Source of the DNA: Terrimicrobium sacchariphilum
GTDB lineage: Bacteria; Verrucomicrobiota; Verrucomicrobiia; Chthoniobacterales; Terrimicrobiaceae
NCBI RefSeq assembly: GCF_001613545.1
Contig: NZ_BDCO01000002.1
Location: 744,001 to 808,000 of the forward strand
Reading direction: 5' to 3'
Length of the DNA: 64,000 nt
The translations under genes were made by a program, and so were the position numbers. Positions 1 to 6,945 of this stretch are shown here, piece after piece; position 1 is the first letter of the stretch; every line of letters starts with the position of its first letter. A model generated the notes under the pieces. The model saw only the letters and a program-made list of their open reading frames with translations, had not been told where the DNA came from and did not search any database.

Positions 1-354
1 GGTGGCAAGGCTCGACGATGCATTGAGCTTTGCGCCCACCGCGACCTGAAATACCGGATTGTCCGCGCTCGTGCACTCGAGGCCCTGCTCGCTAAAGTAG
101 CGGACGGGCAACTGGGTCGTTCCCGGGTGGGACGAGGTGAGCGTCGAAAAATCCGCCTGCCCCGCGTCGGCAGCTGCTCGCTGATAGATCTGCGACGTCA
201 CCGAGGTGTCCATCGCATGCTGGAAGCTGGAAAGGCCAACCGGCAGCAAACCCATGATCGGCAGCACTGCGACAGCCGTGACGGCCAGAGCAATCATGAC
301 CTCAACGAGACTGAACGCGTCGGGCGTTGGAATTCTTCTGGGGGGGCGATTCAT
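1..354 (-). CDS. Verru_Chthon cassette protein B-like prepilin (partial, runs off left edge)
   Basis: The visible 118 residues begin MNRPPRRIPTPDAFSLVEVM and continue into a hydrophobic helix. This is a class III/type IV prepilin signal: basic leader, F-S-L-V-E cleavage motif with the conserved Glu, then about 20 hydrophobic residues. It closely resembles the start of the gene at 50001 (AFSLVEV, then a helix ending in MGLLVAG against MGLLPVG here), which is the first gene of a complete B-C-A-D cassette. The rest of a second cassette probably lies left of the window. The protein should be inserted in the inner membrane and processed by a prepilin peptidase; its function is unknown. The ATG at 354 has no clear Shine-Dalgarno. 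A motif A site lies 49 nt upstream. The C-terminus is missing. Confidence 0.85.
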   Translation of the reverse strand, partial: MNRPPRRIPTPDAFSLVEVMIALAVTAVAVLPIMGLLPVGLSSFQHAMDTSVTSQIYQRAAADAGQADFSTLTSSHPGTTQLPVRYFSEQGLECTSADNPVFQVAVGAKLNASSSLAT

Positions 355-403
355 TCTGGGGTGAATGTCACGTGCTCTCTTATCATAAACAAGGGGAGAT
401 GCA

Positions 404-417
404 CGCATATTGATGCG
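404..417 (-). promoter_or_regulatory. Motif A site 1 (CGCAT-CAAT-ATGCG) upstream of the prepilin gene
   Basis: Read leftward the site is CGCATCAATATGCG followed by TGC: two perfect 5-bp arms around a 4-nt spacer. It ends 49 nt before the ATG at 354. A -10-like TATGAT lies at 387-382 between site and gene. Confidence 0.75.
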
Positions 418-428
418 CTCTTTTCCTA

Positions 429-440
429 GGCATATATGCG
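429..440 (-). promoter_or_regulatory. Accessory motif A-like dyad with 2-nt spacer
   Basis: Read leftward it is CGCAT-AT-ATGCC, i.e. the same half-sites as motif A but with a shortened spacer and one mismatch, placed 11 nt upstream of site 1. It could be a second binding site or chance. Confidence 0.35.
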
Positions 441-736
441 GGGCTCGCTGGCAGGCGGCCGACGCGGGAGAGGCTAAGTCAATATTCCCTTGCGTAAGGC
501 GGCATGATGCTCGCGGGGCGACGGGGGGTTATTAATATATGTGTCCGGGCGAGGAATAACGCAAAGGGAGACGCTCGATGTTTGTTATTAGCTCTTGGGT
601 GATGTCTAGCGGAATGGCGGTCGCTTTTCTTATGTCCCGGGATCGGCCGGTCTGATCGGGTCACGCCTGCCAGATTCATGCAGGGAGGTCAAAAAATGAC
701 GTCAATGCCACTGTCGCATTGTCTTGAACAGCTCCC

Positions 737-750
737 TGCATCAATATGCG
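737..750 (+). promoter_or_regulatory. Motif A site 2 upstream of the GH74-like gene
   Basis: TGCATCAATATGCG followed by TGC; the outermost base of the left arm is T instead of C. It ends 48 nt before the ATG at 799. A TTGAAC at 724-729 could act as a -35 element with TATGCG inside the site, at a short 15-nt spacing. Confidence 0.75.
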
Positions 751-798
751 TGCACACCCGCTTGCGATCGACGGCAGGCGTTCGGATGATGTGGCGGT

Positions 799-3123
799 AT
801 GCTTATTTCCCTCAGCAGCTCTATCCTGCATGTGTTTCCCGCGAGGTGCATTCGCCCCGGCCTTGCGGCGGCCTGCCTCTTCGGTCTTGGAGCAGGCCAT
901 ACCGCTGCGGCGGCTGATCTTTCCGCGGAGTATGAGTGGAAGCCCGTGCGGATCGGTGCGGGAGGATTTGTCACCGGGCTGGTCCTGCATCCGGAAGACC
1001 CCGCCATTCGGTATTGTCGCACGGATGTCGGCAACGCCTACCGGTGGGACGAGCAGGCCCAGGAGTGGTTTCCCATGGTGATCCGGACCGCCTCGGGTGG
1101 GCTGCCGGAGTCGGCCGCCGTCGCGCCGAGTCGCGGGGGCGTCACCGCCCTCGCCACCGATCCCAACGACAAAAAAGTGGTGCTCATGGCCCGACCATTC
1201 AAATTCAGCGGGGACCTGAAACTCGACGCAATCAAGGGAACCGTTTTTCGCAGTGACGACGGTGGGCGTTCCTTCGTCGGGAGCGACCTGAATGTGCCGA
1301 TGAACTCCAACGGCAGCGGGCGCAACGTCGGCGAGCGGCTGGCTGTCGATCCGAACGACGGCAGGATCGTTTTCTTCGGCTCGCAAGGCGCGGGACTCTG
1401 GAAAAGCGTCAACGGCGGCCTGGCCTGGACGCAGGTGACGGGCGGCGGCGCGCCGGAGGCCAGTGCCGACATCCTCGGCGTTCGCTATGACAAGGTCGAT
1501 ACCCAGAAATCGATCATCTATGTCGTTCTCGCGGGCAAGGGGATTCTCCAGTCCCTCGACGGAGGGGTGAACTGGGAGGATATCACTGCGGGCAGGGACG
1601 GTGCCGACAAGATCGCGAATGTCACCGTCGACGCGCTGGGAAATCTCTACGTGCCCGTCGCGAAAAGACCGTCGGAGATGTGGAAGAAGACGCGGGCCGG
1701 GGAGTGGACATCGAGCCCGGTGAGCCTCGGCTCCTCGGGCAATTCCCTTTTGTCCGTGGCCGTGGACCCGGCCAACCCGGAGCGCCTCTTTGCCATCGGC
1801 AGCGGCGGCGCGCAGTCGAGATCCCTCGATGGCGGGAAGACCTGGGAGTTCCTGGGGAATACGTTTGTGTTTGCAAATTCCGTGGGCTGGATGCCGCAGC
1901 ACGTCAATGGCTCGCCGCTCGGCTGGCGCTCCAACGGCGGCATCTATTTCGATGCCCGCGGAAATCTCTGGGCTCCGCAGGGCAACGAGGGCGTGCTCAC
2001 CACGCGGCCCTCGGCTGACAACTCCGAGTCCAGGGAGCACCCGCTCCAGTGGACGATCTCGAGCAAGGGCATCGAGGAGTTTGTGGTCCAGGATGTCGTG
2101 ATTCCGCCCGGCGGCGGGGATCGGGCGGTGGTGTCGACCGAGGACGCCACGGCGATCTTTGTCGATAATCCCGATGAGTTCACCGCCAGGAAGGCCACGT
2201 TGCAGGATCAGCTCATTTCGAACGGACTGGGGCTGGCTGTCTGCCCGAACGACGGCAAGTTCGTAGCGGTCGCCTCGGCGGACGTGAATCATACAAAATC
2301 GGGCAAGGATTACTCCGGATACTCGACCGATGGCGGACGCACGTGGACGCACTTTGCCTCCTGCCCGCCCGGGGCGAAGTCCGGCAATCTCGCGATCAGC
2401 CGTCGCGAGGGATGGGGCGAGGGGGAGGACCACATCGTGTGGTATCCTACCCAGAGCAAGCCGCCCTACTGGTCTCACGATGGCGGAAAGACGTGGACCA
2501 TGGGCCAGGGGTTTCCCCTCAAGGAAAACGGCGCGATGGACAAGATCGCGGGCTACTGGGTCTTTGCCCTCAAGCAGCGCACGCTGGTGGCCGATCCCGC
2601 CATCGCTGACCGCTTTCTTTTGTACTTCCCGTGGAAGGGTTACTACCTCTCCGAGGATGGCGGAAAAAACTGGGCTCCCGTCCCCGATTCCAATCTGCCT
2701 GACGGCGGACATCACGCCCAGATCGCGGCCAATCCTCATGTGCGCGGCGAGTTCTGGTTTGCCGATGGCTGGGAGGGCGGGATGAAGCACGGGCTGTGGC
2801 TTTCCAGCGATGGTGGACTCACCTACAGCCGCGTGGAGGGTGTGGACAATGCCGTGACCCTCGCCGTGGGCAAGGGGCCGAACGTTCCCGGAGCGATCTA
2901 TTTCTATGGCCGCCTCGCCAATGACCCGGCATGGGGTGTGTTCCGTAGCGAGGACAAGGGGCGCACCTGGGACCGCATCAGCTATTACCCCACCGGTTTG
3001 CTGGATGTCCCCTCCCGCATGGCGGCGAGCCAGGACACGGCGGGCCTGGTCTATATCGGCTTCAACGGCAACACCTGTGTCTATGGCAAGCCTCGAGGCG
3101 CGACCACCGGCAAGGGCGACTAG
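799..3123 (+). CDS. Secreted GH74-like (xyloglucanase-type) beta-propeller glycosidase
   Basis: 774 residues. Residues 1-39 form a signal peptide ending in a run of Ala. The mature N-terminus (YEWKPVRIGAGGFVTG, then RTDVGNAYRWD at 74-84) matches the start of GH74 endo-/oligoxyloglucanases, where the Asp of RTDxG is a catalytic residue. At least seven Asp-box (BNR) motifs follow between residues 150 and 720, for example SDDGGRSF, SLDGGKTW, STDGGRTW, SHDGGKTW and SEDGGKNW, as expected of the two seven-bladed propellers. Length fits the family (about 750). I could not locate the second catalytic Asp with certainty, so another BNR-repeat hydrolase remains possible. Motif A site 2 lies upstream, and the GH32 gene overlaps its 3' end. 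Confidence 0.82.
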   Translation: MLISLSSSILHVFPARCIRPGLAAACLFGLGAGHTAAAADLSAEYEWKPVRIGAGGFVTGLVLHPEDPAIRYCRTDVGNAYRWDEQAQEWFPMVIRTASGGLPESAAVAPSRGGVTALATDPNDKKVVLMARPFKFSGDLKLDAIKGTVFRSDDGGRSFVGSDLNVPMNSNGSGRNVGERLAVDPNDGRIVFFGSQGAGLWKSVNGGLAWTQVTGGGAPEASADILGVRYDKVDTQKSIIYVVLAGKGILQSLDGGVNWEDITAGRDGADKIANVTVDALGNLYVPVAKRPSEMWKKTRAGEWTSSPVSLGSSGNSLLSVAVDPANPERLFAIGSGGAQSRSLDGGKTWEFLGNTFVFANSVGWMPQHVNGSPLGWRSNGGIYFDARGNLWAPQGNEGVLTTRPSADNSESREHPLQWTISSKGIEEFVVQDVVIPPGGGDRAVVSTEDATAIFVDNPDEFTARKATLQDQLISNGLGLAVCPNDGKFVAVASADVNHTKSGKDYSGYSTDGGRTWTHFASCPPGAKSGNLAISRREGWGEGEDHIVWYPTQSKPPYWSHDGGKTWTMGQGFPLKENGAMDKIAGYWVFALKQRTLVADPAIADRFLLYFPWKGYYLSEDGGKNWAPVPDSNLPDGGHHAQIAANPHVRGEFWFADGWEGGMKHGLWLSSDGGLTYSRVEGVDNAVTLAVGKGPNVPGAIYFYGRLANDPAWGVFRSEDKGRTWDRISYYPTGLLDVPSRMAASQDTAGLVYIGFNGNTCVYGKPRGATTGKGD

Positions 3124-4597
3124 GCTGGCAACCTGGCGGCCCTGCGCCGTCCTCGCCACCTGTTTGATCCTGGCTGCGCCGCTCCTCGCGGAGGACAGCC
3201 CGGGGGCGCTGTATGAGGAGTCGCTACGCCCGCGATTTCACATCACCGGCCGGCAATGGGAGACGCCCCGGCTTAATCCCGCGCGGGGCGAGGAAGGGTG
3301 GCTGAATGATCCCAACGGGCTGGTCTATTACGATGGAGAGTATCATCTCTTTGCCCAGCGCTGGGCGAGGGCGTGGCTGCACTGGGTGAGCCGCGACCTT
3401 GTGCATTGGGAGGAGATAAGCCCTGCCTTCACTGAAGCCTATCGGTGGGATGGCGTGCAATCGGGCAGCGTTGTCATCGATGGGGAGAATGACTCAGGCC
3501 TGGGTCGGGGCGATGGCGTGGCGCCCATGCTTGCCTTTTACAGCAGCGGTCCGCGAGTGCAGCCCGACGGCACGCGGCATGCCACGCAATGCCTGGCTTT
3601 CAGCAACGACCGGGGCCGGACCTGGACCAAGTATGAGAAAAATCCCGTCCTGGCCGATGCTGAGCGCGACCCGAAGGTGTTTCGCTACGAACCGGAGAAA
3701 AAGTGGATCATGGTGCTCTACGCTCCGCCGGGAGGCTATGCTTGGTACTCATCGAGGAATCTGCTCGATTGGGAAAAGATGAGCTTCCTGCCGGGATTTT
3801 ATGAGTGTCCCGATATGTTTGAACTCCCGGTCGATGGGGACCCCGGCCGCAAGAAATGGGTGGTGGTCAATGGCGATGGGTCCTGTTTCGTTGGTTCGTT
3901 TGACGGCACGAGATTTACGGCCGAGTCCGGGAAGCAGCGGGCGTGCTTCGGGCCGGACTTTTATGCCACGCAGACGTTTGGTGGCATGGATGACGGTCGT
4001 CGCGTGCAAATGGCCTGGCTGCGGCGTGGCTGGTATCCGGAGGAGTTTCTGTACCACCCGGAGATGCCGTTCAGCCAGCAGATGACTTTTCCATGCGAGC
4101 TCTCGCTCCGGACTCAGCACGGGACGATACAGGTATTTCGCACACCGATCCGCGAGGTCGCGCAGCTTCATCGCTCGGAGAGGACCTGGGAAGCGCGGGA
4201 GATGGCCGCCGGGCAGGAGGTGGTGCTGGCGGAGGGGCGGGCCTTTCATCTGAAGATGGAGCTGGAGATGGCCGCCCAGGCCGAGGGGGAGATACGCTTC
4301 CGCGGGCAGACGCTCCGCTTTGCGAATGGGAAGATCGGAGTGCGCGACAAGACCTTCACCTTTTTCGGCCCGGACCGGAAACCCCAGCCGCTGACTGCGC
4401 TGGAACTCCTTCTCGACACGACCTCGATGGAGGCCTTTGCCAATGAAGGCGAGGCCACCGTCGCCGCGGCTTTTGTTCCCGAGGGCGATACCCTCGCTCT
4501 TGCCTGCACCCGGGGCCGGCTGACCATCCGAAAGCTTATACTTTGGGAGATGGGTTCCATCTGGAAAAGGGCCTCCGCCCCGGCGCCGGCGGAGTGA
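3083..4597 (+). CDS. Secreted GH32 fructan/sucrose-type hydrolase
   Basis: 504 residues from the ATG at 3083, which overlaps the previous gene by 41 nt. No ATG, GTG or TTG lies between the previous stop and the hydrophobic core of the signal peptide (about residues 20-36, ending LLAED), so this start is preferred although no ribosome binding site is visible. GH32 signatures are in order: WLNDPNG (nucleophile Asp76), ERDPKVF (about 195) and YECPDMF (acid/base Glu about 242), followed by a beta-sandwich C-terminal half. GH32 enzymes release fructose from levan, inulin or sucrose. The usual FYQ after the first block is replaced by LFAQRWARA, so specificity is open. Co-transcription with the GH74-like gene is likely. 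Confidence 0.85.
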   Translation: MASLEARPPARATRLATWRPCAVLATCLILAAPLLAEDSPGALYEESLRPRFHITGRQWETPRLNPARGEEGWLNDPNGLVYYDGEYHLFAQRWARAWLHWVSRDLVHWEEISPAFTEAYRWDGVQSGSVVIDGENDSGLGRGDGVAPMLAFYSSGPRVQPDGTRHATQCLAFSNDRGRTWTKYEKNPVLADAERDPKVFRYEPEKKWIMVLYAPPGGYAWYSSRNLLDWEKMSFLPGFYECPDMFELPVDGDPGRKKWVVVNGDGSCFVGSFDGTRFTAESGKQRACFGPDFYATQTFGGMDDGRRVQMAWLRRGWYPEEFLYHPEMPFSQQMTFPCELSLRTQHGTIQVFRTPIREVAQLHRSERTWEAREMAAGQEVVLAEGRAFHLKMELEMAAQAEGEIRFRGQTLRFANGKIGVRDKTFTFFGPDRKPQPLTALELLLDTTSMEAFANEGEATVAAAFVPEGDTLALACTRGRLTIRKLILWEMGSIWKRASAPAPAE

Positions 4598-4736
4598 TTC
4601 CGAGCCAGATGGCACGGGCAAATACTTAGGCATCGCCCGCCGGGAATTTGGCAGCCAGGGCGCTTTCCCAAACTGGGTTCCGGTGGCCTCGCGCAATGCT
4701 ATTGACTCCCGGGGAAAGTCGCTTAAGGCTGCTCGG

Positions 4737-5768
4737 ATGGATTCCCCCAGCAGGACAGTCACGACCCGGGATGTTGCGGTCGCGGCGGGAGTGTCACAGT
4801 CCACGGTGTCCCGGGCTCTGCGCAACGATCCCCAGGTCAGCAAGGAGCAGCGCAAGCGCATCCAGGCCATCGCCAAGGAGATCGGCTATCGCCCAAATCC
4901 CTTCGTCGCGGCGTTTACCGCCCAGGTCATGCATTACCGGCGATCCCCGCGGCGTGCCGTCATCGCCTGCGTGACGTTTCATGAGAGCAGCAGCATGCCC
5001 AGCCACGTGAAGACATACCTGGAGGGGGCCAAGCAACGCGCGATCCAGCTTGGCTTCACACCCGAGGTTTTCCTTTTCGCCGATGGCGGCTACTCCGCCG
5101 CCCGCCTCGCCAAAGTCCTGCGCGCCCGCGCCATCTCCGGAGTGCTTTTCCTCAGCACGCCGTTTCTCTCCCACCTGGATATCACGGGCTTTTCCTTCGA
5201 GAATTTCGCCTGCGCGGCGGTCGATCCCACCCTGCATTTCCCGGCGATGAGCCGCGTGCAGCCCGACTATTTCCACAGTGTGCAACTGGCTCTTGAGGTG
5301 GCCGTTTCGCGCGGCTATCGCCGCATCGCCCTGACGACCACCAAGGAGGAAATCGACCACCTGGGAGACGAGTGGCTCGGTGGCTTCTCCGCCTGGAAGG
5401 AGCAGTTGTCCACGCGGCAGCCGGACTGCCGGGGCATGCTTTGCCTCGACGAGTGGGGCGAACGAAAATTTACGCGCTGGATCAAGGCCCACCGTCCCGA
5501 CGCCCTGGTCAGCAACAACGGTGATTTCTTTGGCTGGGCCGAGGCTGCCGGTTTCCGCCCGCCGGATGTCGCCCACATCTCGCTCAGCGCCGATCCCAAC
5601 AATACCCGGCTGGCCGGGATCAACCAGAACCACCATATGGTCGGGAGCTTCGCTGTGGACAGCATCATCGCGCAGATTCACCGCAACGAATACGGCATCC
5701 CTCTTTTCCCCATGCTCATGCTCGTGCCGGGCACCTGGCGCGAGGGAGTGACGATCCGCAAACCCTAG
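4737..5768 (+). CDS. LacI-family transcriptional regulator with non-canonical hinge
   Basis: 343 residues from the ATG at 4737; an in-frame GTG at 4683 would add 18 residues. I prefer 4737 because LacI-family helix-turn-helix domains start within a few residues of the N-terminus (here TTRDVAVAAGVSQSTVSRAL). A periplasmic-binding-protein-like sensor domain follows from about residue 65. The hinge after YRPN reads PFVAAFTAQVMHYR and lacks the usual L-A-R-S-L hinge helix whose Leu wedges into a central CpG. A TTGACT at 4702-4707 could be its -35, placing the transcript start very near 4737. It is the only regulator gene inside locus 1 and is therefore a candidate, unproven, for binding motif A. 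Confidence 0.85.
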   Translation: MDSPSRTVTTRDVAVAAGVSQSTVSRALRNDPQVSKEQRKRIQAIAKEIGYRPNPFVAAFTAQVMHYRRSPRRAVIACVTFHESSSMPSHVKTYLEGAKQRAIQLGFTPEVFLFADGGYSAARLAKVLRARAISGVLFLSTPFLSHLDITGFSFENFACAAVDPTLHFPAMSRVQPDYFHSVQLALEVAVSRGYRRIALTTTKEEIDHLGDEWLGGFSAWKEQLSTRQPDCRGMLCLDEWGERKFTRWIKAHRPDALVSNNGDFFGWAEAAGFRPPDVAHISLSADPNNTRLAGINQNHHMVGSFAVDSIIAQIHRNEYGIPLFPMLMLVPGTWREGVTIRKP

Positions 5769-5878
5769 GCGGCATCTGCCCTCCCGGGCGGAAAGGCGGG
5801 TGCAGGGAAAACGTTGCCGGGCGCAATCACGCGGCGGAGGAGGAGTCGATATGGTCCTGGGTGGAACGGCTCGCGGAG

Positions 5879-5892
5879 CGCATCAATATGCG
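5879..5892 (+). promoter_or_regulatory. Motif A site 3 upstream of the esterase-MFS-GH9 operon
   Basis: A perfect CGCATCAATATGCG followed by TGA, ending 54 nt before the ATG at 5947. It lies in the 178-nt gap after the LacI-family gene. Confidence 0.8.
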
Positions 5893-5946
5893 TGAGGCGG
5901 AGGTGGCGCGGGCGCGCGGGCGGGGCATATTCAGGACCCACTCCCC

Positions 5947-6945
5947 ATGTTCCCGCGATCAACCATCGGTCTCGCTTTTGTCCTCCTTGCCGCGACGACG
6001 CGGCTGACTGCCGGGGAGCCTGCTCCGCCCGTCGTCCTCGCGAAGATTGATCCCACTTTCCGGGATGTCGAGTTTCTCGCTGCCGATCGCGCGGAGAAGA
6101 TGGACGTCTATCTGCCTGCCGACGGCAAGGAACTGCGCCCCGCCGTGGTGGTGATCCATGGCGGAGGATGGTCCGGCGGCAAAAAGATCTGGGGCTATCC
6201 CGTGGAATTCGCCAAGCGCGCCGTCCCGGCCGGATACGCCGTCTTCTGTCCCGACTATCAGCTCAACGTGTTTGAGGAGGTCGAGGGCAAGAAGGTCTCC
6301 AAGCTCAAGGGGGCACCCCGGAACATCCAGGACTGCATGGACGCCGTCAGTTTCGTTCGCCTCAACGCGGCGAAATACGGAGTGGACCCCGACCGCATCG
6401 CCCTCGCGGGAGATTCCGCCGGCGGGCACCTCGCGATGCTGACCGCCTACGGGGCTGGATCGGATTCGCTCGGGCAGGGCCGCCGCTATTCCGAGATCAA
6501 ACCGACCGTTCGTTGCATCGTTGATTTCTACGGCATCTCGGACCTCGAGACGTTTCCCTCCTGGGGAGCCTGGACCTTTGTCCGCAATGAAAAGGACCCG
6601 GAGGAGGTGAAGAAACCGCTCCTCCAGCTTTACAGCCCCGTCACCTATATCGGGGCAGGTTCGCCGCCCACGCTGATCGTGCATGGCAAAAATGACCCCG
6701 GGGTGACTTGGAAACAGTCGGAGGAGCTCGCCGGGCGGCTCACCGCGGCCTCCGTGCCCTTTGAGTTCATCACCCTGGAGCGCGCCACGAAGCACGCCTT
6801 CAATTTTGACTCCGACGAGGTGGACCTCACCCGCCGGACGCTCGACTTTCTCGACCGGTACCTGAAGGAGGGAGGGAAACCTTCCGCTCCCGGTCCGGCG
6901 GAGAAGGGCGGCAGCACGTCTGCTGGCGGAGGGAGCGCGCCGTGA
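5947..6945 (+). CDS. Secreted alpha/beta-hydrolase esterase (BD-FAE / acetyl-esterase type)
   Basis: 332 residues with an N-terminal signal peptide (hydrophobic residues about 6-23, TAGEP). The fold markers are HGGGWSGGKK (oxyanion loop), GDSAGGHLA (nucleophile Ser), HGKNDPGV (Asp) and TKHAFNF (His), the triad order of the BD-FAE/esterase-lipase group. Such enzymes remove acetyl or feruloyl groups from hemicellulose. First gene of an operon: its stop overlaps the GTG start of the transporter by 4 nt. The last 20 residues are a Gly/Ser/Pro-rich tail with no obvious role. Confidence 0.85.
   Translation: MFPRSTIGLAFVLLAATTRLTAGEPAPPVVLAKIDPTFRDVEFLAADRAEKMDVYLPADGKELRPAVVVIHGGGWSGGKKIWGYPVEFAKRAVPAGYAVFCPDYQLNVFEEVEGKKVSKLKGAPRNIQDCMDAVSFVRLNAAKYGVDPDRIALAGDSAGGHLAMLTAYGAGSDSLGQGRRYSEIKPTVRCIVDFYGISDLETFPSWGAWTFVRNEKDPEEVKKPLLQLYSPVTYIGAGSPPTLIVHGKNDPGVTWKQSEELAGRLTAASVPFEFITLERATKHAFNFDSDEVDLTRRTLDFLDRYLKEGGKPSAPGPAEKGGSTSAGGGSAP

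Larger units (their letters stand above)
355..798. other. Divergent intergenic region between the prepilin gene and the GH74-like gene
   Basis: This 444-nt gap has no credible gene. It holds one motif A site facing each flanking gene (404-417 leftward, 737-750 rightward), an extra short dyad at 429-440, and an AT-richer middle part. An imperfect inverted repeat pairs about 485-495 (TTCCCTTGCGT) with 559-569 (ACGCAAAGGGA) across a 63-nt loop. I cannot assign that structure a role. Confidence 0.6.

Noticed and set aside
127-429. Open frame of 100 codons on the plus strand
   Set aside because: Antisense to the prepilin gene, which has a textbook cleavage site and a clear homolog at 50001.
479-679. 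Open frame of 66 codons on the minus strand in the divergent gap
   Set aside because: Basic, no signal peptide or domain, no ribosome binding site.
676-3159. Open frame of 827 codons on the minus strand
   Set aside because: It lies antisense to the GH74-like gene, whose signal peptide, Asp boxes and family motif are clear. The antisense product is Arg/Gly/Pro/Ala-rich with no domain.
5810-5946. Readable frame giving ESIWSWVERLAERINMREAE just before 5947, crossing motif A site 3
   Set aside because: No start codon with a ribosome binding site, and the operator is explained better as a regulatory element; the protein-like look is probably chance.
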